A DNA stretch of 64,000 nt from Algibacter amylolyticus. Lineage in GTDB: Bacteria > Bacteroidota > Bacteroidia > Flavobacteriales > Flavobacteriaceae. The DNA lies in NCBI RefSeq assembly GCF_014202225.1, contig NZ_JACHGE010000003.1, positions 186,001 through 250,000 on the forward strand. Reading direction: 5' to 3'. The translations under genes were made by a program, and so were the position numbers. Shown here piece after piece: positions 53,437 through 63,068 of the stretch (its first letter is position 1; each line of letters opens with the position of its first letter). The notes beneath the pieces were generated by a model, which did not search any database, was not told where the DNA came from, and saw only the letters and a program-made list of their open reading frames with translations.

Positions 53437-54816
53437 TTATTGTCCAATTGAAGAATATTCGAAACCTATTGATGTCATTTCAGTTTTGTCTAGAAGGTTT
53501 CTTCCATCAAAAATAAAAGCAGGTTTTTTCATGTTTACATATATTTTGTTCCAATCATACGTTTTAAATTCGTCCCATTCTGTTAAAATGGCAACCGCAT
53601 GTGTGTCTTTTAATGCTTCGTATGGATTGCTAAACGCAGTAACTTGTTGCTCATTTTCACTTACAGACCTGGTGTTTAAATAATTTAAATCTGATTGCAT
53701 TTTTTTTGCAGGTACTTTTGGATCGTAAACTGAGATGCTTGCTTGTTCGTTTAGTAAATAATCTGCCACATAAATAGCAGCAGATTCCCTAGTGTCATTG
53801 GTGTCTTTTTTAAATGCCCATCCCAGAAATCCTATTTTTTTTCCAGAAACGGTATTATAAAGTGTATTTACAATATGGTCTGCAAATCGCCTTTTTTGAT
53901 GGTCATTGAATAGGATTACTTGTTCCCAATAATCCGCTACTTCATGCAAATTATAGCTACGTGCTATATACACTAAATTTAAAATATCTTTTTGAAAGCA
54001 AGAACCGCCAAATCCTACTGAAGCCTGTAAAAATTTAGGGCCAATTCTAGAATCCATTCCTATAGCTTTTGCTACTTCGTTTACATTAGCTTCTGTTTTT
54101 TCGCAAAGTTCTGAAATCGCATTAATAGACGATATACGTTGTGCTAAAAATGCATTAGCTGTTAATTTTGAAAGCTCTGAAGACCATACATTGGTTCTTA
54201 AGATTTTTTCTTGAGGCACCCAACTTGCATAAATATTTGCTAGGCTTTCAATGGCTTCTTCAGATTCACCGCCAATTAATACACGATCTGGATTTAATAA
54301 GTCTTGAATGGCAGTACCTTCAGCAAGAAATTCAGGATTTGAAAGAATACTAAATTTCACATCGCCTCCAATATTATCTAAAATACTTTTGATAGCCTGA
54401 GCAGTACGAACTGGAAGTGTCGATTTTTCAACAACAATTTTGTTTGTAGTGGCTACTTTGGCAATACTTCTAGCGCATAACTCAACATATTTTAAATCGG
54501 CTGCCATACCTTTTCCTTTTCCATAAGTTTTGGTAGGTGTATTTACAGATATAAAAATCATTTCTGATTCATCAATGGTTTTATCAATTTCAGTAGAAAA
54601 AAACAAATTTTCATCTCTGGTTTCTTTAACAATTTCTGCTAGACCAGGTTCATAAATAGGTAGTTTTGTTACATCCGGATTATTCCAAGCATCTATTCTC
54701 TCTTGATTTACATCAACTACAGTAATTTTTATATTAGGGTTTTTTTTAGCTATAACGGACATAGTTGGCCCACCAACATATCCAGCGCCAATGCAACAGA
54801 TTTTTGTGATTTTCAT
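53437..54816 (-). CDS. UDP-glucose 6-dehydrogenase
   Basis: A 459-residue enzyme that oxidises UDP-glucose to UDP-glucuronate. The NAD site is [18 protein letters not shown]. It has [40 protein letters not shown] and the catalytic Cys in [20 protein letters not shown]. This long form with KGMAADLKY matches the eukaryote-like UGD branch common in Bacteroidota. I start at the ATG at 54816; a longer frame reaching 54882 overlaps the epimerase gene. It belongs to the nucleotide-sugar supply group at the head of the leftward operon. Confidence 0.93.
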   Translation of the reverse strand: MKITKICCIGAGYVGGPTMSVIAKKNPNIKITVVDVNQERIDAWNNPDVTKLPIYEPGLAEIVKETRDENLFFSTEIDKTIDESEMIFISVNTPTKTYGKGKGMAADLKYVELCARSIAKVATTNKIVVEKSTLPVRTAQAIKSILDNIGGDVKFSILSNPEFLAEGTAIQDLLNPDRVLIGGESEEAIESLANIYASWVPQEKILRTNVWSSELSKLTANAFLAQRISSINAISELCEKTEANVNEVAKAIGMDSRIGPKFLQASVGFGGSCFQKDILNLVYIARSYNLHEVADYWEQVILFNDHQKRRFADHIVNTLYNTVSGKKIGFLGWAFKKDTNDTRESAAIYVADYLLNEQASISVYDPKVPAKKMQSDLNYLNTRSVSENEQQVTAFSNPYEALKDTHAVAILTEWDEFKTYDWNKIYVNMKKPAFIFDGRNLLDKTEMTSIGFEYSSIGQ

Positions 54817-54826
54817 TGTTTTGTAA

Positions 54827-55810
54827 TTATAAATTTTTCCAATACCATTTAACAGCTTCTTTAATGCCGTTATTAATATCAAATTTTGGATTATAGTTTA
54901 ATAATTTTTTTGCTTTTTCTATTGATGCTAAAGAATGAGGGATATCTCCAACACGATTGTCACGATGTTTAATATCAATGTCCTGAATAGAAGCATCGAA
55001 CTCAGAAAGATTGTTTTTTAATATGGTAGCCAACTGCAAAAGTGTAGTTCTGTCTCCGTAGGCTACATTATAAACAGTGTTTAAAGCCTCTTGATTGGTT
55101 GTGGTTAAGGCAAGTATATTCATTTGAACCACATTATCAATGTATGTGAAATCTCTTGAATAGCTTCCGTCACCATTAATAATAGGGGATTCTTTATTTA
55201 TAAATTGTTTTACAAATAAAGGGATTACAGCGGCATAAGCGCCATCTGGATCTTGACGTTTCCCAAATACATTAAAGTAACGTAAACCAATAGTATCTAA
55301 ACCATAAGACTTTTGAAAAATATCTCCATATAATTCATTAACATATTTAGTAATAGCATAAGGAGATAATGGTTTACCTATTACATCTTCTACTTTAGGT
55401 AATGCTTCATGATCACCATAAGTTGAGGAGCTTGCAGCATAAACAAAACGCTTTACTTTAGCATCTTTTGCAGCAACTAGCATGTTTAAAAAACCAGACA
55501 CGTTAACATCATTAGTAGTAATAGGATCATTTATAGATCTTGGAACAGAACCTAAAGCTGCTTCATGTAAAATATAATCAACGTTATTACAAGCTGTTTT
55601 ACAATCTGCAAGGTTTCTAATGTCTCCTTCAATTAATTTAAAATCAGGATTGCTCAAAAAAGGTTCTATGTTTTTTCTTTTCCCGGTCGAAAAATTATCT
55701 AAGCAAACAGTTTTAATATTATTGTCTAATAGTATTTCACATAAATTAGAACCAATAAAACCTGCGCCTCCAGTAACTAAAACTGTTTTATTTTGTAAAT
55801 TTTGAAACAT
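54827..55810 (-). CDS. NAD-dependent UDP-sugar epimerase, WbpP-like
   Basis: A 327-residue extended SDR enzyme. It has [39 protein letters not shown], the catalytic region AASSSTYGD with YAITK, and [20 protein letters not shown]. The ALGSVPRS block is typical of WbpP/TviC-type UDP-GlcNAc(A) 4-epimerases rather than GalE. It would interconvert gluco and galacto forms for the dehydrogenases downstream. It is the first gene of the leftward operon, ten bases ahead of the UDP-glucose dehydrogenase gene, and faces the 885-base divergent region. Confidence 0.9.
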   Translation of the reverse strand: MFQNLQNKTVLVTGGAGFIGSNLCEILLDNNIKTVCLDNFSTGKRKNIEPFLSNPDFKLIEGDIRNLADCKTACNNVDYILHEAALGSVPRSINDPITTNDVNVSGFLNMLVAAKDAKVKRFVYAASSSTYGDHEALPKVEDVIGKPLSPYAITKYVNELYGDIFQKSYGLDTIGLRYFNVFGKRQDPDGAYAAVIPLFVKQFINKESPIINGDGSYSRDFTYIDNVVQMNILALTTTNQEALNTVYNVAYGDRTTLLQLATILKNNLSEFDASIQDIDIKHRDNRVGDIPHSLASIEKAKKLLNYNPKFDINNGIKEAVKWYWKNL

Positions 55811-56695
55811 TAAATTTGGGTTTATTTTTTTGTATAGGACAAATATGTGAAAAAATAAATTAACAAGCGCTTTTATTATATTAAGTAGAGGTTTTTTACG
55901 ACAAAAACCCTAAAGTTATTTAGTGGTACGAATTTGTCGATAAAAAAGCACTTTATAACTGTGAATAGAAATCATTTAATTATTAAAATTCAAGGCAAAA
56001 AAACAGGTTGTTAAAGATTTTAAATTTGTAATAACTGTAGTCTTTTAAGGCTATTTTTGTGGGGTTTAACTATAATTTTATAATAGTTAATGTTTAGTGT
56101 TGTTGGGTGATAATGATGTATTTTATCCTTTAACAAGACCATAACTATTTGTAATTTATGGTTTTAAAATAGTTAATACTTATTAACGTTTTATGTGCTT
56201 TATGGTAAAAATTATTATAATCTATTATTCGTTTTATTTTAAAATATCAGTATAACTACTTACAAAATTCAAAAAGTAATTATCGATAATGTACCAACTT
56301 TTACTTTGAAAAAAAAACAAAGCGTATTTAACCGATTTTAAGTACTGTTTTGGCGAAATAACTAAATTGATGTCTATTAGATTTAAAACAATTATTAAAT
56401 TTGTTTCAGCAAAATGAAATTAGATTGATTAATAGCGAATTAATTTAATTGTATTAAAAGTATTTAATAAGTACTCAAAAACACTCAAATATTTTAAACT
56501 CTCAATATAAATATGTCACAAGCATATGAATTAGAAATATTTAGTGGTTGTTTAATACTATGTTTAACTATTTTATCAAATTAATTTTGTTATATGTGTA
56601 GTAGAGGGTTTTTTATTCACAATTATTTAGTAATTAATTTTATGACTTGTAATATTACGAGTTCAAACTTTTCATGCAATAGAGTTAAATAAATT
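55811..56695. other. 885-base divergent regulatory region of the polysaccharide locus
   Basis: No gene is visible. The DNA is very AT-rich and separates the two arms of the locus. ATTATCGATAAT (56279-56290) is a perfect 12-base palindrome. CGATAAA (55938-55944), the reverse of TTTATCG, lies near the leftward gene. TAATTTTG (56582-56589) fits a -7 box for the rightward arm about 110 bases before the ATG at 56696, but no good -33 box accompanies it. The length leaves room for long leaders or a small RNA, but I see no strong hairpin. Confidence 0.5.
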
Positions 56696-57826
56696 ATGCT
56701 TACCAAAACAAAAATTTACTTATCATCGCCTCATATGGGTACATCAGAGCGCAAGTTTGTTGCAGATGCTTTTGATACAAATTGGATTGCTCCTTTAGGT
56801 CCACATGTTGATGGTTTTGAAAATGACATAAAAAAATATCTTGGTAATAGTAAAGAAGTTGCGGTACTAAGTTCTGGAACCGCTTCGATTCATATGGCAT
56901 TACAACTTCTTGGAGTAACTGTTGGAGATGAAGTTTTATGTCAAAGTTTTACATTTTCGGCGTCTGCGAACCCAATTTTATATCAAGGAGCAACTCCAGT
57001 ATTTATTGATAGCGAAAGCGATACATGGAATATGTGTCCGGAATTGTTAGAAATAGCTATAAGGGATAGAATTAAAAAACATAAAAAACCTAAGGCTATA
57101 ATTGCGGTTCATTTATATGGAATGCCTTATAAAGCGAATGAAATTAACGCAATAGCCAAAAAATATGATATTCCCGTAATAGAAGATAGTGCAGAAGCTC
57201 TAGGGAGTTCTTATTTTGATAAAAAATGTGGCATACTTTCTGATATAGGTATTATATCATTTAACGGGAATAAAATCATTACAACTTCTGGAGGAGGCGC
57301 ATTGGTAGTCAATACTGAAGAATTAAAACAAAAGGCTGTATTTTATTCAACTCAATCAAGAGACAATGCACCGCATTATGAACATTCGTCTATTGGATTT
57401 AACTATAGAATGAGTAATGTTTTAGCAGGTATTGGAAGAGGGCAGATGGAGGTCATTGATGATAGAGTGCATGCCAGAAAGCAAAACTTTGAGTTTTATA
57501 AAAAGCATTTATCTCAATTTGAAGAGATAACGTTTTTGGAAGAACCAGATAATTTCTTTTCAAATAGATGGATTACTTGTATTGAAACGCCATCATACGA
57601 ATTAAGAGAAAAAATAAGATTAGAATTTTTAAAAGACGATATAGAATCTAGACCATTATGGAAACCTATGCATGTGCAACCTTTATTTAAAGATAGTTTG
57701 CATTTTACTAACGGAACATCGGAAGATCTTTTTCAAAGAGGACTTTGTTTGCCAAGTGGTTCTAATTTATCGCAGGATGATTTGTTAAGAATCCTAACTA
57801 ATATTACTAAAACCCTCAAATTATGA
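56696..57826 (+). CDS. DegT/DnrJ/EryC1-family sugar aminotransferase, PglE-like
   Basis: A 376-residue PLP-dependent aminotransferase. It has MGTSERKFVADAFDTNWIAP, AVLSSGTASIHMALQLLGV, VIEDSAEALGSSYFD and the cofactor lysine Lys193 in ISFNGNKIITTSGGG. The SFNGNK form and the start SSPHMG are characteristic of PglE/WbpE-like enzymes that aminate UDP-4-keto-6-deoxy-GlcNAc. Its stop overlaps the start of the PglF-like gene (ATGA), so substrate producer and user are translationally coupled. It heads the rightward arm. Confidence 0.92.
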   Translation: MLTKTKIYLSSPHMGTSERKFVADAFDTNWIAPLGPHVDGFENDIKKYLGNSKEVAVLSSGTASIHMALQLLGVTVGDEVLCQSFTFSASANPILYQGATPVFIDSESDTWNMCPELLEIAIRDRIKKHKKPKAIIAVHLYGMPYKANEINAIAKKYDIPVIEDSAEALGSSYFDKKCGILSDIGIISFNGNKIITTSGGGALVVNTEELKQKAVFYSTQSRDNAPHYEHSSIGFNYRMSNVLAGIGRGQMEVIDDRVHARKQNFEFYKKHLSQFEEITFLEEPDNFFSNRWITCIETPSYELREKIRLEFLKDDIESRPLWKPMHVQPLFKDSLHFTNGTSEDLFQRGLCLPSGSNLSQDDLLRILTNITKTLKL

Positions 57827-59775
57827 TAAATAATTACTTTATTAATTTTTCTCAAAAATATGCATCCAAGTGGTTGGTATTTACTATTGATTTAGTATTA
57901 ATACTAGTTGCATTTTTCGCTGCATATGTAATAAGGTTTAATTTTACATTAAATTTTGATGTGAATCAATTTTTAGTAGAAATACCATTTTTAATGGTTG
58001 TTTCTGCACTAAGTATTTTTATTGTAGGATCTTTTAAAAGCGTTATTAGACATACTGGATTTACAGATGTCGTTAACGTATTTAAATCGGTAGCCCTGAT
58101 GTCCTTATTATGTATAGCCTTTGTACTTACAAATAGAATTACAGATATCATTCCTGGATTTACAATTCCGCTTTCAATTATAGTGATACATGCTTTATTA
58201 AGTTTTGTAATACTTAGTGCTAGTAGGTTAGCTTTTAAAATGGGGTACAAATATTTAAAGTGTAAATTTCTATCTACAAGGCGAGTTTTAATTTATGGAA
58301 CTGGAGATTCTGCAATGGCAACATATAATGCATTATTAAGTAATGCGGCAGTAAGTTTTACAGTTGTAGCTTTTATTAATAATCAACCAAAAAAGAACTC
58401 TAAAATTATAAATGGAGTTCCTATTTTAACGTATAAAGCCTTAAACGAAGATTACGTTTTAGATAATGATATTGATGAAATTATTATAACACCTCAAAAC
58501 ACGGAAACTAACAAACTTATGCAGCTAATGGATAGTTTAGCTGATTCTGGAGTTAAAGTAACTAAAGTACCACCAATTGAACAATGGATTAATGGTGAGT
58601 TAAGTGCTAAACAAATTAAGCAAGTACAAATTGACGATTTATTAGGAAGGCCACCAATCGAGATTGATAACCCTAACTTACTAAGTGAATTTAATGGAGA
58701 AACAGTTCTTGTTACTGGTGCTGCTGGTTCTATTGGTAGTGAATTAGTAAAACAACTTTCTAATTTTAACGTTAAACATTTAATTTTAGTAGATCAAGCT
58801 GAATCTGCACTTTATGATGTACAACAAGATTTAAAACGAGAAGGTAAACATAGTTATACGGCTATTGTTGCAGATATTAGAGATGGTTTAAGAATTGATT
58901 CAATATTTCAAAAACATAAACCAACAATGGTTTTTCATGCGGCAGCTTATAAACATGTTCCTTTAATGGAGAATTCGCCTTATGAGGCTATTAAAATTAA
59001 TGTAAACGGAACGAAGTTATTGGCAGACACAGCTTCTCGATATAATGTTAAGAAATTTGTTTTTGTTTCTACAGATAAGGCAGTTAACCCAACAAGTGTA
59101 ATGGGAGCTACTAAAAGAATGGCAGAAATGTATATTAGCTGTCTTCAAAAAGAAAGTAAAACAAAATTTATAACAACGCGTTTTGGTAATGTATTAGGTT
59201 CTAACGGTTCAGTTATTCCATTATTCAAAAAACAAATAGAAGCTGGTAGTTCGTTAACATTGACACATAAAGATATAACTCGTTATTTCATGACAATACC
59301 TGAAGCAGCTCAGTTAGTGCTTGAAGCTGGAACTATGGGTAAAGGTGGAGAAATATTTATTTTTGACATGGGCGAATCAGTTAAGATTTATGACCTAGCA
59401 AAAAATATGATTAAACTTTCGGGTTTAAGATACCCAGAAGATATTGATATTAAAATCACTGGACTAAGACCAGGCGAAAAATTATATGAAGAACTTTTAG
59501 CTAATGGAGAGAATACTTTGTCTACATACCATAAAAAAATATTGATAAGTAAAACGAGAGAGTTAGATTATATTAAGGTAAAATCTGAAATCGAAGAGCT
59601 TTGTATTACTAATCGTTTTCAAAACAATAATATTGTAATGAAAATGAAGAGTTTAATACCAGAGTATAAATCTAATAACTCTGAGTATGAGCGATTTGAT
59701 ACTCGTGTTAAAACATATAAAAAAGCTAAAGGATTATCAGATAATTCAAATTCATCAAAAAAACATTCTATATAA
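57823..59775 (+). CDS. UDP-GlcNAc 4,6-dehydratase, PglF/CapD/WbpM type
   Basis: A 650-residue membrane enzyme. Four N-terminal helices (about residues 15-140) are followed by a CoA-binding-like Rossmann domain (about 150-260). The catalytic SDR domain has VLVTGAAGSIGSELVKQLSN, FHAAAYKHVPLMEN and the active site STDKAVNPTSVMGATKRMAE, in which Met replaces the usual SDR Tyr as in PglF. TGLRPGEKLYEELL completes the family. It makes UDP-4-keto-6-deoxy-GlcNAc for the aminotransferase. It is coupled by an ATGA overlap to that gene and lies 38 bases before the export gene. Confidence 0.94.
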   Translation: MINNYFINFSQKYASKWLVFTIDLVLILVAFFAAYVIRFNFTLNFDVNQFLVEIPFLMVVSALSIFIVGSFKSVIRHTGFTDVVNVFKSVALMSLLCIAFVLTNRITDIIPGFTIPLSIIVIHALLSFVILSASRLAFKMGYKYLKCKFLSTRRVLIYGTGDSAMATYNALLSNAAVSFTVVAFINNQPKKNSKIINGVPILTYKALNEDYVLDNDIDEIIITPQNTETNKLMQLMDSLADSGVKVTKVPPIEQWINGELSAKQIKQVQIDDLLGRPPIEIDNPNLLSEFNGETVLVTGAAGSIGSELVKQLSNFNVKHLILVDQAESALYDVQQDLKREGKHSYTAIVADIRDGLRIDSIFQKHKPTMVFHAAAYKHVPLMENSPYEAIKINVNGTKLLADTASRYNVKKFVFVSTDKAVNPTSVMGATKRMAEMYISCLQKESKTKFITTRFGNVLGSNGSVIPLFKKQIEAGSSLTLTHKDITRYFMTIPEAAQLVLEAGTMGKGGEIFIFDMGESVKIYDLAKNMIKLSGLRYPEDIDIKITGLRPGEKLYEELLANGENTLSTYHKKILISKTRELDYIKVKSEIEELCITNRFQNNNIVMKMKSLIPEYKSNNSEYERFDTRVKTYKKAKGLSDNSNSSKKHSI

Positions 59776-59813
59776 ATAAATAACTCGTATATTTATTTCG
59801 GTTAAAGCCCTAA

Positions 59814-60602
59814 ATGATTAAAATAAGTATGAACAAATCGTTATTACCTTTAAAAAGAACACAGCTATTTTTTTTAATCCTCATTTTTTTAATTACCTCT
59901 TGTGGTTCAAAAAAAGATATCGTTTATTTTCAAAATGCTAAAGATTTTGAAACTAAAGTAGACACAGATACCTTTACACCAAAATTTAAAGTCAACGATA
60001 TTGTTAGCGTTTTTGTTTCTACATTTGACTTAGAAGCTGTTAAGCCTTTTAATATGTACAAGAGTACGGGCGGTGATCAATCGGAAATTGTTGACTATGT
60101 AATTGATATTAATGGTAACATTGACTATCCCGTTTTAGGTAAAATCAAATTAATAGGTTTAACCGTTGAAGAGGCTAAAGAATTGTTTAAAGAAAAACTT
60201 TCTGATTACCTTAAAGATCCTATTGTAAATATTAGAATAATGAATTTCAGGATTTCGGTTCTTGGTCAAGTTAATTCCCCTGGAAGGTATGATGTTTCTG
60301 GTGAGCGCATTACGCTTCTTGAAGCTATTGCTATGGCGGGAGACCTAACAATTAAGGGAGAAAGAAAGAACATATTAGTTATTAGAGATTTTAATGGTAC
60401 TAAAACATATTCAAGATTTGATTTAACAAGTAAAGAATTATTTAATTCTCCCGTATATTATTTAACTCAAAATGATGTAATTTATGTACAACCAAACAAA
60501 TCTGCAATAAGTAGTTCTGTAAGTGATTCTAGAATTGGTACAATCATTTCTGTAACATCATTCCTTATTACTACCTCTTTATTATTGATTACAAGAAATT
60601 AG
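59814..60602 (+). CDS. Polysaccharide export lipoprotein, Wza/OPX family
   Basis: A 262-residue outer-membrane polysaccharide export protein. The signal ends in the lipobox FLITSC. The Poly_export domain follows (FKVNDIVSVFVSTFDLEAVK, then DINGNIDYPVLGKIKLIGLT) and a SLBB domain (ISVLGQVNSPGRYDVSGERI). The C-terminus ends in a hydrophobic helix (GTIISVTSFLITTSLLLI) that may span a membrane. A second ATG at 59829 (MNKSLLPLKR) is an equally good start and gives a more usual signal peptide. It works with the Wzc-like kinase encoded nine bases downstream. Confidence 0.92.
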   Translation: MIKISMNKSLLPLKRTQLFFLILIFLITSCGSKKDIVYFQNAKDFETKVDTDTFTPKFKVNDIVSVFVSTFDLEAVKPFNMYKSTGGDQSEIVDYVIDINGNIDYPVLGKIKLIGLTVEEAKELFKEKLSDYLKDPIVNIRIMNFRISVLGQVNSPGRYDVSGERITLLEAIAMAGDLTIKGERKNILVIRDFNGTKTYSRFDLTSKELFNSPVYYLTQNDVIYVQPNKSAISSSVSDSRIGTIISVTSFLITTSLLLITRN

Positions 60603-60611
60603 ATTTTACAC

Positions 60612-62993
60612 ATGGCATTAATAGGAAACGAAAATTTATCTAATAGCAATTCTGAAGATTTCAATTTAAAGAAAATGCTTTTTACATATTTAAAACAATG
60701 GAAATGGTTTGTTTTTAGTTGTATTGTTTTTTTATCGTTAACATTTTTCAATTTGCGATATACAACTCCGCAATATTCAGCAATTGCTAAAATTATGCTT
60801 ATTGATGATAATGACAAATCATCTGGTGCATTAAAGGATTTAGCACTTTTTTCAGAGAGTGAAGACGCAAAGGTTGATGATGAAATTCAGGTTATAAAAT
60901 CTAGAAGTTTTTTAAGAAACATAATAAAAAAATTACATTTAAATGTTACTTATTATGCTAAGGGTAGAATTCAAGAGTTAGAATTATATAACAAATCACC
61001 AATAACTCTAAATTTTATTGAATCTGATTCTATTATAAATGACGTAAGTTTTATTTTTTTTACAGAAATAGTTTCAAATACCGAGTTATTTTATAAGATA
61101 AGTGAAGACGGGGAGTCTAAAAAATATACTTTTGGAGAAACAATCCCAACGAATTTTGGTGGTATGATTATTACACCAAGAGATGGTAATTTAAAGAACT
61201 ATTTGGGAAGCACTATTAAGGTTAAAATATCAAAATTAGAAAGCCTTTCTGAGTCCTTAAAAAATAGAGTAAATATTTCACCTTCAGGACAATCTTCCAA
61301 GGTAATTAATATTAGTTTGACGGATCCAGTTCTTCAAAAAGCTAAGGACATCATTAATACATTAATCATTGAGTACAATAGATCTACTATTGACAAAAAA
61401 AATGAAATATCTAATAAAACCGCAGATTTTATTAATGAACGTGTAGAATTAATCGCTGAAGATTTAATAAGTGTAGATAATAGTATTGTTAGGTTTAAAA
61501 CAGGAAATAAATTAACTGATGTTAACTCTGAAGCTGCACAATTTATGAGTTCTAGTGCGGCCAACCAGCGGGCAATGGATGAATCTAAAATGGAATTAAG
61601 TCTTTTAAACTCTATGAAAGGAGTATTAGGTGATGCGTCTGAAAAATATGACCCTATACCATCAAATTTAGGGTTAGGAGATGCTTCTATAGGAGGCCTT
61701 TCTAATAAATATAATGAGTTACTACAAAGAAGGAAAACATTGTTAAAAAGTGCTGGTAAACAAAACCCCATTGTTGTAGAATTAGATCAAACTTTATCTG
61801 GAATTCGTCAAAATTTAAATCAAAGTATTAATAATTCTACAAATTCTTTGAAAATTAGAATTAATAATTTAGAAAATCAATCATCAAGAATTAGTTCCAA
61901 AATATTATCAGTACCTGGTCAAGAAAGTAAATTACGTTCTATAGAAAGAAAACAAGGTATTAAAGAACAATTGTATTTGTATTTATTACAAAAAAGGGAA
62001 GAAGCTGCTATATCATTAACAGCAACATCACCTAGTGCAAAAATTATTGATGAGGCATACAATAGTAATGGTGGGCCAGTTTCGCCTAATAAGAAAATAG
62101 CATATATTGCAGCCATGTTTTTTGGTTTAGTTATTCCTTTTGGAATTATTTACTTAAAAAGTTTAATGGATACTAAAATTCATAATAAAGAAGATTTAGA
62201 GAAGGAAATTAAAAATATTGCAGTTTTAGGAGAAATTCCTAAAGTGAGTGGTAGTGATAAATTTATAGTTGAGAAAAACGATAGATCTATTCTATCTGAA
62301 TCTTTCAGAATTATTAGAACTAATTTAGATTTTGTAAGACGCAGTAAAGAGGTTAAAGAGTTTAATAATGTCATTTTTGTTACTTCAACAATTAATAATG
62401 AAGGAAAATCATTTTTTAGTTTAAACTTAGCTCTTACTATGGCTAATACGAATCAAAAAGTTTTATTAATTGGTGCGGATATTAGAAATCCTCAAATATT
62501 TTCATCTATTAAGAAGAATGCGAAAGATTTAAAAGATAGAGGGTTAACTGAGTATTTAGGAGATAGTAGCATAACTATCGAGGAAAGTATAAATCATTTG
62601 AATATTAATAACATTAATCTTGATGTTTTATTGTCTGGTGTAGTACCGCCAAATCCTGCGGAATTATTGATGAGTGATAGGTTTAAACAATTATTTGAAG
62701 AGGTTTCTGTAAACTACGATTATGTTATTGTAGATACTGCCCCAGCAATGTTAGTTACGGATACATTACTAATTAGTAAATATGCTGGACATACTGCTTA
62801 TGTTACTAGAGCAGATTACACAGAAAAGAAAATACTAAACTTCGCAAAAGAATTACATGCCGAAAATAAATTAAACAATATGATGCTTGTGGTTAATGAT
62901 GTGAAACAGTCTAATTTTGGATATGGCGCAAAGTATGGTTATTATGGAGCCCCTAAGAAAAAAGGATTCTTTGGAAGATTAAAAAAATCTTAA
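60612..62993 (+). CDS. Wzc-type polysaccharide co-polymerase / tyrosine autokinase
   Basis: A 793-residue inner-membrane protein. It has an N-terminal helix (about residues 32-52), a periplasmic Wzz region with coiled-coil segments, a second helix (about 495-515) and a cytoplasmic BY-kinase. Walker A is TSTINNEGKSFFSLN near residue 597, Walker A' is LLIGADIRNPQ, and Walker B is YDYVIVDTAPAML. The C-terminal tail has a tyrosine cluster (FGYGAKYGYYGAP) for autophosphorylation. It controls chain length and export with the Wza protein. No dedicated tyrosine phosphatase gene lies in the window. It ends the rightward operon. Confidence 0.95.
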   Translation: MALIGNENLSNSNSEDFNLKKMLFTYLKQWKWFVFSCIVFLSLTFFNLRYTTPQYSAIAKIMLIDDNDKSSGALKDLALFSESEDAKVDDEIQVIKSRSFLRNIIKKLHLNVTYYAKGRIQELELYNKSPITLNFIESDSIINDVSFIFFTEIVSNTELFYKISEDGESKKYTFGETIPTNFGGMIITPRDGNLKNYLGSTIKVKISKLESLSESLKNRVNISPSGQSSKVINISLTDPVLQKAKDIINTLIIEYNRSTIDKKNEISNKTADFINERVELIAEDLISVDNSIVRFKTGNKLTDVNSEAAQFMSSSAANQRAMDESKMELSLLNSMKGVLGDASEKYDPIPSNLGLGDASIGGLSNKYNELLQRRKTLLKSAGKQNPIVVELDQTLSGIRQNLNQSINNSTNSLKIRINNLENQSSRISSKILSVPGQESKLRSIERKQGIKEQLYLYLLQKREEAAISLTATSPSAKIIDEAYNSNGGPVSPNKKIAYIAAMFFGLVIPFGIIYLKSLMDTKIHNKEDLEKEIKNIAVLGEIPKVSGSDKFIVEKNDRSILSESFRIIRTNLDFVRRSKEVKEFNNVIFVTSTINNEGKSFFSLNLALTMANTNQKVLLIGADIRNPQIFSSIKKNAKDLKDRGLTEYLGDSSITIEESINHLNINNINLDVLLSGVVPPNPAELLMSDRFKQLFEEVSVNYDYVIVDTAPAMLVTDTLLISKYAGHTAYVTRADYTEKKILNFAKELHAENKLNNMMLVVNDVKQSNFGYGAKYGYYGAPKKKGFFGRLKKS

Positions 62994-63011
62994 GACAGAA
63001 GTAAAAGTAAT

Positions 63012-63047
63012 AAAAAAAAGCATCTATTAAAATAGATGTTTTTTTTA
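63012..63047. terminator. Terminator between wzc-like gene and aroB
   Basis: CATCTAT (63021-63027) pairs with ATAGATG (63032-63038) around a TAAA loop. A run of A residues precedes and a run of eight T residues follows, so it can end both converging transcripts. Confidence 0.82.
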
Positions 63048-63068
63048 TTGGTTAAAATACTATTTCAT

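Noticed and set aside
54817-54882. 22-residue N-terminal extension of the UDP-glucose dehydrogenase
   Set aside because: It overlaps the preceding epimerase gene and lies ahead of the conserved [15 protein letters not shown] start.
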